Positions 8,569-17,878 of a DNA stretch of 64,000 bases are shown here, in pieces. The notes beneath the pieces were generated by a model. The model saw only the letters and a list, made by a program, of their open reading frames with translations, ran no database searches and was not told the origin of the DNA. The DNA is from an uncultured Duncaniella sp. (GTDB lineage: Bacteria; Bacteroidota; Bacteroidia; Bacteroidales; Muribaculaceae), in assembly GCA_910584825.1 (NCBI GenBank), contig CAJUCI010000013.1, positions 4,502 through 68,501 of the forward strand, written 5' to 3'. The number at the start of each line of letters is the position of its first letter. Position 1 is the first letter of the stretch. Position numbers and translations under genes: made by a program.

Positions 8569-10089
8569 ATGACCGTCGAGATAATGGACACCACCCTGCG
8601 CGACGGCGAGCAGACTTCGGGGGTGTCATTCTCCACGTCGGAGAAGATGGCCATCTCACGCCTTCTGCTCAACGAGCTGCACGTGCCGCGCATCGAGGTG
8701 GCATCGGCCCGCGTGTCGGACGGCGAACTCGAGACCGTAAGCAAGATATGCGCATGGGCACAAGGCATCGGACGCCTTGACGCCATCGAGGTGCTCGGAT
8801 TTCTTGACGGCGGAGCATCGATTGACTGGGTATGCAAGGCCGGGGGACGCGTAATCAACCTCCTGGCCAAAGGCTCGGAACGCCACTGCCGCCTGCAGCT
8901 CAACCAGACGCCCGAGGAGCACTTCGCGCGCATAGCCGACGAGGTGGGCCGCGCCGTCAAAGCCGGACTCAAGGTAAACCTCTATCTCGAAGACTGGAGC
9001 AACGGCATGAAGCATTCGCGCGACTATGTGCTCGCCATGATGGAGAGCATCAAGAGTCTGCCCATCGAGCGGTTCATGCTCCCCGACACGCTCGGCATCC
9101 TCAACCCGTATGACACGCTGTCGTATGTCCACGACATGGTGAAGCGTTATCCCGCGCTGCACTTCGACTTCCACGCTCACAACGACTACGACCTTGCCAC
9201 GGCCAACGTGTTTGCCGCCGTCAAGGGCGGAGCCAAGGGGGTGCACTGCACCATCAACGGCCTGGGCGAACGTGCCGGCAACGCAACGCTTTCGAGTGCC
9301 ATAACCGTCATCCACGACCAACTGCACGGCACCACGGGCATCGACGAGAGCCGAATCAACAAGGTGAGCCACATCGTCGAATCATTCTCAGGCATCCTCG
9401 TGCCCCCCAACAAGCCGATTATCGGCGACAGCGTGTTCACGCAGTGTGCCGGAGTGCATGCCGACGGCGACAACAAGCACAACCTCTACTACAACGACCT
9501 CCTGCCCGAGCGTTTCGGCCGCGAGCGCGAATACGCCCTCGGAAAAACCTCAGGCAAGGCCAACATACGCAAGAACCTCGAGGCACTTGGCATCGAACTG
9601 CCCGAGGAGGACATTAAGAAAATCACCGAGCGCATCACACTTCTCGGCGACAAGAAAGAGATAGTCACCCAGAGCGACCTCCCATTCATCGTGGCCGATG
9701 TGCTCAAACACGCCGCCATCCCCTCGCGCGTGTCGATTGCCAACTATGCCCTCAACCTCTCACAGGGCCTCCACCCCACAGCCACAGTCAAGCTCATCAT
9801 CGACGGCGAGGAGTATCAGGAATCGGCCGTGGGCGACGGACAGTTTGACGCCTTCATGAAGGCCGTGCGCCACATCTACACCGAGAGACTCAAACGCCCC
9901 TTCCCCACCCTGACCAACTATTCGGTCAACATACCGCCCGGCGGACGCACCGACGCCCTCGTGCACACCATCATCACCTGGAACTATCAGGGCAGCGTGA
10001 TGAAGACACGCGGACTCGACGCCGACCAGACCGAGGCGGCAATACAGGCCACTCTCAAGATGCTCAACCTCATCGACAGTGTAGCCTGA
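8569..10089 (+). CDS. Second LeuA-family synthase (2-isopropylmalate or citramalate synthase type)
   Basis: A 506-aa DRE-TIM metallolyase. It has IMDTTLRDGEQTSGVSFS at the N-terminus, FDFHAHNDYDLATANV for metal binding and NGLGERAGNATLSS, all LeuA-like, plus a C-terminal allosteric-type domain (about residues 380-500). It is clearly divergent from the leuA at the head of the operon. Such paralogues can make citramalate (isoleucine route) or act as an alternative isopropylmalate synthase; sequence alone does not decide. The start chosen is ATG 8569. An in-frame GTG at 8557 overlaps the leuD stop and would add four residues. A 42-nt gap leads to leuB. Confidence 0.85.
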   Translation: MTVEIMDTTLRDGEQTSGVSFSTSEKMAISRLLLNELHVPRIEVASARVSDGELETVSKICAWAQGIGRLDAIEVLGFLDGGASIDWVCKAGGRVINLLAKGSERHCRLQLNQTPEEHFARIADEVGRAVKAGLKVNLYLEDWSNGMKHSRDYVLAMMESIKSLPIERFMLPDTLGILNPYDTLSYVHDMVKRYPALHFDFHAHNDYDLATANVFAAVKGGAKGVHCTINGLGERAGNATLSSAITVIHDQLHGTTGIDESRINKVSHIVESFSGILVPPNKPIIGDSVFTQCAGVHADGDNKHNLYYNDLLPERFGREREYALGKTSGKANIRKNLEALGIELPEEDIKKITERITLLGDKKEIVTQSDLPFIVADVLKHAAIPSRVSIANYALNLSQGLHPTATVKLIIDGEEYQESAVGDGQFDAFMKAVRHIYTERLKRPFPTLTNYSVNIPPGGRTDALVHTIITWNYQGSVMKTRGLDADQTEAAIQATLKMLNLIDSVA

Positions 10090-10131
10090 CAACGACAAAT
10101 ACTGACAATAACCAAAAAACATACAGCAAAA

Positions 10132-11193
10132 ATGGATTTCAAGATAGCAGTCCTCCCCGGCGACGGCATCGGCCCCGAGATTTCAGTACAGGGCGTGGAT
10201 GTGATGTCGGCCATATGCGAAAAGTTCGGCCACAATGTGGAGTATCAGTACGCACTCTGCGGAGCCGACGCAATCGACAAGGTAGGCGACCCCTTCCCCG
10301 AAGACACCTTCAAGACATGCCTCTGGGCCGACGCAGTGCTTTTCTCGGCCGTGGGCGACCCCAAGTTTGACAACAACCCCAACGCCAAGGTGCGTCCCGA
10401 GCAGGGTCTGCTCGCCATGCGCAAGCAGCTCGGCCTGTATGCCAACATCCGCCCCGTCGAGACATTCGACTGTCTGCTCCACATGTCGCCCCTGCGCAAG
10501 GAACTTGTCGAGGGAGCCGACTTCGTATGTATCCGCGAGCTCACCGGCGGCATGTACTTCGGCGAGAAGCTCGAGGGTGACGACCGCGCCTATGACACCA
10601 ACGCCTACACCCGCGAAGAGGTGGAGCGCATACTCCGCGTCGCCTACAGCTATGCACGCCGTCGCCGCAAACACCTCACCGTGGTCGACAAGGCCAACGT
10701 GCTCGCATCGTCACGCCTGTGGCGCAAGGTGGCCCAGCAGATGGCACCCGAGTATCCCGACGTTACCACCGACTTCATGTATGTCGACAATGCCGCCATG
10801 CGCATGATTCAGGACCCGCGCTTCTTTGACGTCATGGTGACTGAAAACACCTTCGGCGACATCCTCACCGACGAAGGCTCGGTAATCTCAGGCTCGATGG
10901 GTCTGCTACCCTCCGCCTCCACCGGCGAGAAGACACCCGTGTTCGAGCCTATCCACGGCTCATGGCCCCAGGCCAAGGGCAAGAACATCGCCAACCCCCT
11001 CGCCCAGATACTTTCGGTGGCCATGCTCTTTGAGTACTTCGACCTTCTCGAGGAGGGCGCGCTCATACGCAAGGCCGTCAACGCATCGCTCGACGCCAAC
11101 GTTCGCACCCCCGAAATCCAGGTGCCCGGCGGTGCCACCTACGGCACACGCGAAGTAGGCGCATGGATTGTCGACTACATCCGCAAGGCATAG
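10132..11193 (+). CDS. leuB: 3-isopropylmalate dehydrogenase
   Basis: A 353-aa NAD-dependent beta-decarboxylating dehydrogenase, the usual length. It begins FKIAVLPGDGIGPEIS. The substrate-binding arginine segment is LYANIRPVE and the catalytic YFGEK tyrosine motif lies in GGMYFGEK. TVVDKANVLASSRLWR carries the active-site lysine. DNAAMRMIQDPRFFDVMVTENTFGDILTDE is the metal-binding region. FEPIHGSWPQAKGKNIANP forms the NAD site. It ends the leu operon and is followed by a perfect long hairpin. Confidence 0.96.
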   Translation: MDFKIAVLPGDGIGPEISVQGVDVMSAICEKFGHNVEYQYALCGADAIDKVGDPFPEDTFKTCLWADAVLFSAVGDPKFDNNPNAKVRPEQGLLAMRKQLGLYANIRPVETFDCLLHMSPLRKELVEGADFVCIRELTGGMYFGEKLEGDDRAYDTNAYTREEVERILRVAYSYARRRRKHLTVVDKANVLASSRLWRKVAQQMAPEYPDVTTDFMYVDNAAMRMIQDPRFFDVMVTENTFGDILTDEGSVISGSMGLLPSASTGEKTPVFEPIHGSWPQAKGKNIANPLAQILSVAMLFEYFDLLEEGALIRKAVNASLDANVRTPEIQVPGGATYGTREVGAWIVDYIRKA

Positions 11194-11224
11194 CCATCCA
11201 TATCACAATACTAAGGAAACTGTA

Positions 11225-11293
11225 TCATAATCCTTGAAAGGGACAAAAAGACATAGGGGTTCTATGTCTTTTTGTCCCTTTCAAGGATTATGA
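11225..11293. repeat. Long hairpin, GACA-unit family, copy A
   Basis: A perfect 32-bp stem (11225-11256 with 11262-11293) with a 5-nt loop lies 31 nt after the leuB stop. Each arm contains two units of the GACA(T/A/C)AA type (GGGACAAAA and AGACATAG). It probably ends the leu transcript but has no T-run. The remainder of the 11194-11511 gap holds a T-rich stretch and a -7 box, with no gene. Confidence 0.85.
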
Positions 11294-11453
11294 CATATCC
11301 CCGTTCAGCACACCCCACCGCAATCTCATTCCCGGAGGCGGAATATTGTGGCACCGGCCTTAGTAATGTCCTGCGTTAATGTATTTAAGCTAAACAGCCG
11401 GCGGTTTTTTGCTTTTTTTACTTTTGAGGTGGCTCAGTTAACGAAAATGTTGT

Positions 11454-11461
11454 TAACTTTG
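11454..11461 (+). promoter_or_regulatory. -7 box upstream of the DUF6242 gene
   Basis: TAACTTTG fits TAnnTTTG, 50 nt before the ATG at 11512. A TTG at the standard spacing is not seen, so confidence is moderate. Confidence 0.45.
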
Positions 11462-11511
11462 CATCTTGAAAACAACTGTAGGGGCCTGACCGGCCCGATG
11501 TCCATTGCATT

Positions 11512-13035
11512 ATGACTAAAAGATTTCCGTTATACCTTATAGCCGGACTGCTCGCCGCCTGTCTTACAGCGGCTTGCAACGATGACGACACGGAGAGTAT
11601 GATTGTGGAGGGCGACTATGACAACTGCGCCATCTCCTCATTCTCACTGTCCAAGGACGACAGCATATTACGCTCGCTCGACTCGGTGTTCTTCTCCATC
11701 GACATGATTAAGGCTCAGATATTCAACGCTGACTCGTTGCCCAAAGGCACTGACGTCAGCCGCCTTATCGTCAACGTGGGCACGCCCGCCGCAAGTGCCG
11801 TAGAGCTGAAGTTCAAGTCGAGATTCACCGCCAAAGACACCACCGTCAACCTCATAACCAATCCCGGCGACAGCATCAACTTTGCCGCAGGTCCCGTGAC
11901 GATGACCGTGACCTCATACAACGGACAGGCCAAGCGCGACTACACCATCAATGTCAACGTGCACACTGTGGTTGCCGACACCCTTTACTGGGACCATCTG
12001 CAGCAGGTATCATTCCCGCGCAATGCTTCGGTCCAGAAGACCGTCATGTATTCAGGCAAGACCCACACTCTGCTGGCAGGAACCGACGGAGACAACTACC
12101 TCTGCACCACCGACAATCCCGACACCTATTCATGGGATGTGACCAAAGCCTCACTGCCCGAAGGGGCTGTGACCGGCTCATTCAATGCCACCGACAACGC
12201 GCTCTTCATAACCGACGGACAGGGCAACCTCTACACCTCGGCCAACGGCCTCACATGGACTCCCACCGGGACTAAGATGGACTGCATCTACGGCGGCTAC
12301 GGCACGACCCTCCTCGGAGCGCGCCATGACAGCGACGGATGGAAGCATGTGACCTATCCCGCATCCACCGAGGTTTCAGTCCCGGCCTACTGCCCCGTTT
12401 CGGGCACAAGCCAGCTTGTGATATACGAGACCAAATGGAGCGCATCGCCCCTCGCCATAATGGTGGGCGGTCAGGACGCCTCAGGCCGCTATACCGGCGA
12501 GGCCTGGGCATATGACGGCACCCGTTGGGACCGCATAAGCACCACCGGCATCGACGAACGTGCCGGCGTGACCCTCTTCCCCTACTCCACCCCGCGCATC
12601 AGCTCCAACAGCTGGAGAGTCACCGAACAGTCGGCACTCCTCGCAATGGGTGGCGTGTACGAGACAGCCGAGGGAATAGAGACGAGCAAAAAGGTCTATG
12701 TGTCATACGACTTCGGCATCACATGGAAGGTAGCCGACAGCTATCTCCAGTTCCCCGCCACGTACCCCGACTTCAGCTCGGCCCAGGCATTCGTGATTGA
12801 CTACACCCTCACGTCGCGCTCGCTCACCGACGGCGACTGGACCGAAATCGCCACCGCCGGTATCCCCGCATGGGCCACACCGCTTAATGACATACGCTCA
12901 CGCGTGAGCCGCCCCGTGACCTCATGGGAATGCCCCTACATATTCCTCTTCGGAGGCATTGACCGTAATGGCACACTCCTCCCGGCCGTGACCCGCGGAG
13001 TTATCAACCGATTCACATTCAAGCCCGTCTATTAG
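11512..13035 (+). CDS. DUF6242-type lipoprotein
   Basis: A 507-aa exported lipoprotein. The signal peptide ends in a lipobox, LTAAC, with the lipidated cysteine at about residue 22, followed by acidic residues (NDDDTE) that are typical of surface-exposed or outer-membrane lipoproteins in this phylum. The segment ISSFSLSKDDSILRSLDSVFFSID and the SLPKGTDVSRLIV stretch match the DUF6242 family as remembered. The second half looks like a beta-propeller or Kelch-like repeat region (FLFGGIDRNG near the end). Function is unknown. Its stop overlaps the start of the next gene (TAGTG). Confidence 0.75.
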   Translation: MTKRFPLYLIAGLLAACLTAACNDDDTESMIVEGDYDNCAISSFSLSKDDSILRSLDSVFFSIDMIKAQIFNADSLPKGTDVSRLIVNVGTPAASAVELKFKSRFTAKDTTVNLITNPGDSINFAAGPVTMTVTSYNGQAKRDYTINVNVHTVVADTLYWDHLQQVSFPRNASVQKTVMYSGKTHTLLAGTDGDNYLCTTDNPDTYSWDVTKASLPEGAVTGSFNATDNALFITDGQGNLYTSANGLTWTPTGTKMDCIYGGYGTTLLGARHDSDGWKHVTYPASTEVSVPAYCPVSGTSQLVIYETKWSASPLAIMVGGQDASGRYTGEAWAYDGTRWDRISTTGIDERAGVTLFPYSTPRISSNSWRVTEQSALLAMGGVYETAEGIETSKKVYVSYDFGITWKVADSYLQFPATYPDFSSAQAFVIDYTLTSRSLTDGDWTEIATAGIPAWATPLNDIRSRVSRPVTSWECPYIFLFGGIDRNGTLLPAVTRGVINRFTFKPVY

Positions 13036-13742
13036 TGTCCCGCCGCATCCTGACATCACTGATTGCCCTGTGGGTGTGCATGCTGGCCGCCGTGCCCGTG
13101 TGCTCGGCCCAGGCCACAGCCCAGCCCGAAGCCTACAAGTTTGACCTTGGGGCCGGAATCGGCATGTCAGGCTATCTCGGCGACGCCAACGAGAGCAACC
13201 TCTTCTCCCACCCCGGCCTTGCCGCCAACGCATCATTCCGCTATCTGCTCAACACCCGTTTCGCCATACGCGGATTGCTCAACCTCGCGTCGCTCAGCGG
13301 CTCGACGGCCGACATGGAGAACGTGCTGCCCGGCTCGGCGGTCTATGATTTCAAGTCCACGCTCTATGACCTCCAGGCCCGTGGAGAATTCAACTTCTTC
13401 TCCTACGGCATCGGCGAGAGCTACAAGAAACTCAGCCGCATCACCCCCTATCTCGCCCTCGGCCTCGGAGTGTCGATGGCATCGTGCGACGGCAAGAACT
13501 TCACGGCGATGACCATACCTATGGCCTTCGGCGTGAAATACAAACTGAAACCACGGCTCAATCTCGCCCTCGAGTTTGCCATGACCAAAGTGATAGGCGA
13601 CCATGCCGACGGCCCCGACCTCTCTGACCTCTACCTCATAAAAAGCTCATTCATAAAGAACACCGACTGGTACTCCACCATCCAGCTGTCACTCTCCTAC
13701 GAGTTTGGTGAGAGATGCGTGGAATGTCACCGATTAGACTAA
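13035..13742 (+). CDS. DUF6089 outer-membrane beta-barrel protein
   Basis: A 235-aa protein with a signal peptide ending at about residue 25 (VCSAQA). Alternating hydrophobic strands and a terminal strand ending in an aromatic suggest a small outer-membrane barrel. GIGMSGYLGDANESNLFSHP, ITPYLALGLGVSMAS and KNTDWYSTIQLSLSYEFGERC match the DUF6089/porin-like family that normally sits directly upstream of uppS in Bacteroidales. The start is a GTG overlapping the previous stop codon. The Cys-x-x-Cys end (CVECH) is a family feature. Its precise role is unknown. Confidence 0.82.
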   Translation: MSRRILTSLIALWVCMLAAVPVCSAQATAQPEAYKFDLGAGIGMSGYLGDANESNLFSHPGLAANASFRYLLNTRFAIRGLLNLASLSGSTADMENVLPGSAVYDFKSTLYDLQARGEFNFFSYGIGESYKKLSRITPYLALGLGVSMASCDGKNFTAMTIPMAFGVKYKLKPRLNLALEFAMTKVIGDHADGPDLSDLYLIKSSFIKNTDWYSTIQLSLSYEFGERCVECHRLD

Positions 13743-13744
13743 GC

Positions 13745-14494
13745 ATGCCGATGTCCGTTACACCCGACATAGACCCAACCCGCATCCCCCGCCACGTAGC
13801 CGTCATCATGGACGGCAACGGACGATGGGCCAAAGCGCGCGGCCTCGACCGCAGCCTCGGCCACGTCGAGGGGGTCAACACCGTAAGGCGCATCACCGAG
13901 GCCGCCTCAGAGTTAGGGGTAGGCTATCTGACGCTCTACACCTTCTCGACCGAGAACTGGAACCGCCCCAAGGCCGAGGTGGACGCACTGATGCACCTCA
14001 TAGTGATGGCCATCGAGCGCGAGACCCCCGACCTGATAAAGAACGGTGTGCGCCTGCAGATGATTGGCGACACATCCCGTCTGCCCAAGGAGGCTCTCGA
14101 CCGTCTGAACAAATGCATCGCCGACACCGCCGGAGGCAACGGCCTGACACTCATCCTCGCCCTCAGCTACTCGGCCCGTTGGGAGATACTCGAGGCCTGC
14201 CGCCGATTTGCCCGCGACGTGGCCGAAGGGCGCAAGACACCCGAGTCGATGGCCACCGACGCCGATTTCGAGCAATACCTGGCCACGGCCGGCATGCCCG
14301 ACCCCGACCTGCTGATACGCACCGGCGGCGACCACCGCATCAGCAACTATCTGCTGTGGCAGATAGCATACTCGGAGATATACGTCACCGACACATTCTG
14401 GCCCGACTTCTCCCGCGAAGACTTCATCACTGCAATAGCCAACTTCCAGAACCGTGAACGCCGATTCGGCCTCACGTCTGAACAGATAAAATAG
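13745..14494 (+). CDS. uppS: Isoprenyl (undecaprenyl) diphosphate synthase
   Basis: A cis-prenyltransferase of 249 aa, the family's usual size, making the C55 lipid carrier for peptidoglycan and surface glycans. PRHVAVIMDGNGRWAKARG contains the catalytic aspartate and phosphate-binding loop. YTFSTENWNRP and DLLIRTGGDHRISNYLLWQ are the other signatures. In-frame ATGs exist at 13715 and 13724 inside the upstream gene; the ATG at 13745, 2 nt after that gene's stop, gives the standard length. bamA follows after 11 nt, an arrangement conserved in Bacteroidales. Confidence 0.93.
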   Translation: MPMSVTPDIDPTRIPRHVAVIMDGNGRWAKARGLDRSLGHVEGVNTVRRITEAASELGVGYLTLYTFSTENWNRPKAEVDALMHLIVMAIERETPDLIKNGVRLQMIGDTSRLPKEALDRLNKCIADTAGGNGLTLILALSYSARWEILEACRRFARDVAEGRKTPESMATDADFEQYLATAGMPDPDLLIRTGGDHRISNYLLWQIAYSEIYVTDTFWPDFSREDFITAIANFQNRERRFGLTSEQIK

Positions 14495-14505
14495 CGATAT
14501 TTTCT

Positions 14506-17148
14506 ATGCGAACCAATCCGTCACATATCCTCACGTTGCTTGTCGCAATAATTTGTTGCGCGTTACCCGCAAGGGCACAGCTCACGACCGATACCATCGT
14601 GAACCCCACGATGATATTCAGCGGCATGCCTAAGACCTACGAGATAGCCGGCATACGCATCGTCGGTGCCGACAATTACGAGGAGAAAAACATCATAGGC
14701 TACTCCGGCCTCAAGGTGGGCGACTACATCCCCATCCCCGGCGACGAAATCAGCGACGCAGCCAAGAGGCTGTGGCGTCAGGGCCTGTTCTCCAACGTGA
14801 AAATCACTGTCGACAAGACCGCCGGCAACAAGGCATGGCTCTGCTTCAACCTGCGCCAGCAGCCCCGCATCTCGTCAATCAACTACTTCGGCGTGAAGAA
14901 GGGCGAGCAGAAGGACCTTGACGAGGCCCTGCAGCTGCACCGTGGCAACCAGATTACCCAGAACATCGTCAACCGTGCCGAGCAGATAATCAAGAAATAC
15001 TACAGCAACAAGGGTTTCGGCAACGCACAGGTGAAGATAACGCTCGCCGAAGACCTCTCGGCACCCAACGAGGTGATTGTCAACATCAGTGTCAATAAGA
15101 ACGACAAGCTGAAGGTACACAAGATATATATCGACGGCAACGAGGTGCTCTCTGACAATCAGGTGCAGCGCGCCATGAAGAAGACCAACGAGAAGGGCAA
15201 ACTGCTCAACCTCTTCCGTCAGAAGAAGTTTGTCGAGAGCGACTACGAGGACGACCTCGACCGCATCATCGCCAAATACAACGAGAAGGGCTATCGTGAC
15301 GCTGCCATCCTGAGCGACTCCGTAGTGCCCTTTGACGAGAAGACCGTCGACGTGTACATCAAGCTCGACGAGGGCAAGAAATATTATATCAACGACGTGA
15401 CCTGGGTGGGCAACACCGTCTACAACACCGCGCTGCTCAACAACGTGCTCGGCATCGAGAAGGGCGACGTGTACAACCAGAAGCTGCTCAACAAGCGCAC
15501 CAACGAGGATGACGACGCCATCGCCAACTACTACATGGACAACGGCTATCTTTTCTTCCAGCTCGTGCCCATCGAGAAGAATGTGCGCGGCGACTCTATC
15601 GACCTCGAGATGCGCATCACCGAAGGCCCCCAGGCCCGCATCAACAACGTCATAATCAACGGTAACGACCGCCTATACGAGAAAGTTATCCGCCGCGAGC
15701 TCCGCGTGAAGCCCGGCGAACTATTCTCGAAGAGCGACCTCATGCGTTCGGCGCGCGAGATTGCCCAAACCGGCCACTTCGACCCCGAGAATATGGACAT
15801 CCGTCCCGAGCCTAACGACGAGAACGGCACGGTGGACATCCTCTTCAACCTCACCTCCAAGTCCAACGACCAGTTTGAGTTCTCGATGGGCTGGGGTCAG
15901 ACAGGTATCATCGGCAAGGTGGCCATCAAGTTTACCAACTTCTCAATCAAAAATCTCTTCTATCCCAACTCCTACCGCGGCCTCATACCGCAGGGCGAGG
16001 GACAGCAGTTCACCATCTCGGCCCAGACCAACGCCCGCTACTATCAGGCCTACTCGATTTCGTTCCTCGACCCGTGGTTTGGCGGCAAGCGACCCAACTC
16101 GCTCTCCGTCTCGGCCTACTACAGCCGTCAGACTGGTGTGAACTCGTCATATTACAACAACCGTTATATGAATTACTACAACTCATATTACGGTAACTAT
16201 GGCGGTCTCTACAACAACTACGGCTACGGCTACAACGACTATTACAACAACGCGATAGAGAACGCCTACGACCCCAACAAGTTCCTCCAGATGCTCGGCG
16301 TGAACGTTGGCTTCGGCAAGCGTCTGAGCTGGCCTGACGACTGGTTCACCTTCCAGGCCGAACTCGGCTACAACTGGTATCACGTAAAGAACTGGGCCTA
16401 CCTGCTCAACATGCAGAACGGTACGTCCAACTCGCTCGTGCTCGGCCTCACACTCAGCCGCAACTCTATCGACAACCCGCAGTACACCCGCACAGGCTCC
16501 ACCTTCTCGCTCAACCTGCAGATGACCCCGCCGGCATCGCTCTTCGGCAAGAAGGACTGGAAGACCCTCTCGGAGCAGAACACCGACGAGGCTCACCGCC
16601 AGCTCTACAAATGGATTGAATACTGGAAGCTCCGTTTCCAGTCACGCACCTACACCCCGCTCACAAACCCCGAGGGCAAGTACACACTCGTGCTCATGAC
16701 CCGCGCCGACATCGGTCTGCTCGGCAGCTACAACCGCTATCTCAAGTCGCCGTTCGAAACATTCTACGTCGGCGGTGACGGCATGTCAGGCTCCTACACC
16801 TACGCCCAGGAGACCATCGCCCTGCGCGGTTATGACAACGGCCAGCTCACCCCCTACTACGAGGGCGGCGGACGCGCCTACACCCGCTTCGGCGTCGAGC
16901 TTCACTTCCCCTTCCTGCTCCAGCCCACCACCACAATCTACGGCCTCACCTTCCTCGAGGGCGGTAACGCGTGGTCGGATGTCAAGAAGTTCCAGCCGTT
17001 CGACATCAAACGTTCGGCCGGCGTGGGCGTGCGCATCTTCCTCCCGATGGTCGGCATGATGGGTATCGACTGGGCCTACGGTTTCGACAAGGTCTACGGC
17101 GAGAAGGGCGGTTCGCACTTCCACTTCATCCTCGGTCAGGAATTCTAA
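14506..17148 (+). CDS. bamA: Outer-membrane protein assembly factor BamA
   Basis: An 880-aa Omp85 protein. A signal peptide (to about residue 24, ARAQ) precedes POTRA domains (about residues 40-440), in which IRIVGADNYEEKNIIGYSGLK and the repeated 'I-x-G-N' starts (IYIDGNEVLSD, VTWVGNTVYN, VIINGNDRLYE) are visible. The C-terminal 16-strand barrel ends in GSHFHFILGQEF with the terminal phenylalanine. BamA inserts barrel proteins into the outer membrane. An insertion of about 40 residues near 545-590 is almost entirely Tyr, Asn and Gly. Two ompH/skp periplasmic chaperone genes follow. Confidence 0.95.
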   Translation: MRTNPSHILTLLVAIICCALPARAQLTTDTIVNPTMIFSGMPKTYEIAGIRIVGADNYEEKNIIGYSGLKVGDYIPIPGDEISDAAKRLWRQGLFSNVKITVDKTAGNKAWLCFNLRQQPRISSINYFGVKKGEQKDLDEALQLHRGNQITQNIVNRAEQIIKKYYSNKGFGNAQVKITLAEDLSAPNEVIVNISVNKNDKLKVHKIYIDGNEVLSDNQVQRAMKKTNEKGKLLNLFRQKKFVESDYEDDLDRIIAKYNEKGYRDAAILSDSVVPFDEKTVDVYIKLDEGKKYYINDVTWVGNTVYNTALLNNVLGIEKGDVYNQKLLNKRTNEDDDAIANYYMDNGYLFFQLVPIEKNVRGDSIDLEMRITEGPQARINNVIINGNDRLYEKVIRRELRVKPGELFSKSDLMRSAREIAQTGHFDPENMDIRPEPNDENGTVDILFNLTSKSNDQFEFSMGWGQTGIIGKVAIKFTNFSIKNLFYPNSYRGLIPQGEGQQFTISAQTNARYYQAYSISFLDPWFGGKRPNSLSVSAYYSRQTGVNSSYYNNRYMNYYNSYYGNYGGLYNNYGYGYNDYYNNAIENAYDPNKFLQMLGVNVGFGKRLSWPDDWFTFQAELGYNWYHVKNWAYLLNMQNGTSNSLVLGLTLSRNSIDNPQYTRTGSTFSLNLQMTPPASLFGKKDWKTLSEQNTDEAHRQLYKWIEYWKLRFQSRTYTPLTNPEGKYTLVLMTRADIGLLGSYNRYLKSPFETFYVGGDGMSGSYTYAQETIALRGYDNGQLTPYYEGGGRAYTRFGVELHFPFLLQPTTTIYGLTFLEGGNAWSDVKKFQPFDIKRSAGVGVRIFLPMVGMMGIDWAYGFDKVYGEKGGSHFHFILGQEF

Positions 17149-17299
17149 TCCGCGAGGCCGCCTCGGCGACTTCATCGGGGTTAATAATCCCAACCGAATC
17201 CAAGCCGATTAAACTTTTACGCCGGTCAAGCGTCTATAAAATATACACGTTTATTTCAACGACTTAACCGACACTCAACATCAATCCTCATTAAGCGAT

Positions 17300-17815
17300 A
17301 TGAAAAAACTACTTTTCACACTCCTGATAGCTCTCGGCGCGACACTCGGCGCGAGCGCGCAAAAGTTTGCACTCGTCGACATGGACTACATCCTCTCGAG
17401 CATCCCCAACTATGAGATGGCCAACGAGCAGCTCAACCAGCTGTCGCAACGCTGGCAGAAAGAGGTCGAGGCCGTGGCAAAGGAGGCCGAGACCATGTAT
17501 AAGAACTATCAGAACGAGATGGTCTTCCTCACCGACGAGCAGAAGAAGAAGCGCGAGGCCGACATCGTGGCCAAGGAGAAGAGCGCGGCAGAGCTGCGTC
17601 AGAAATACTTCGGACCCGAAGGCGAGCTTTACAAGAAGCGTCAGACCCTCATGAAGCCCATCCAGGAGGATGTCTACAACGCCGTCAAGAAAGTGTCGGA
17701 GGAGCGCGGCTATCAGTGCATATTCGACCGCGCATCGTCGGCCGACATCATCTTCGCCTCCCCCCGCATCGACGTATCCAACGAGGTGCTTGAAAAGTTA
17801 GGTTATTCAAAATAA
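17300..17815 (+). CDS. OmpH/Skp family periplasmic chaperone, first copy
   Basis: A 171-aa protein with a signal peptide (ALGATLGASAQ). FALVDMDYILSSIPNYEMANEQL is the OmpH/Skp opening. A long charged coiled-coil region (about residues 45-110: KEVEAVAKEAETMYKNYQNE and so on) forms the tentacles that hold unfolded barrel proteins. The DIIFASPRIDVSNEVLEKLG end is typical. It lies 151 nt downstream of bamA, its functional partner; no clear promoter was found in that gap. Confidence 0.88.
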   Translation: MKKLLFTLLIALGATLGASAQKFALVDMDYILSSIPNYEMANEQLNQLSQRWQKEVEAVAKEAETMYKNYQNEMVFLTDEQKKKREADIVAKEKSAAELRQKYFGPEGELYKKRQTLMKPIQEDVYNAVKKVSEERGYQCIFDRASSADIIFASPRIDVSNEVLEKLGYSK

Positions 17816-17821
17816 ATTACC

Positions 17822-17829
17822 TATCTTTG
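17822..17829 (+). promoter_or_regulatory. -7 box before the second ompH gene
   Basis: TATCTTTG matches TAnnTTTG, 49 nt before the ATG at 17879. No TTG at ideal spacing, so the second chaperone may have only a supplementary promoter of its own. Confidence 0.45.
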
Positions 17830-17878
17830 CACCGCTTTATCATCAAACGTTTATAAATCATAACACCATAATACAACA

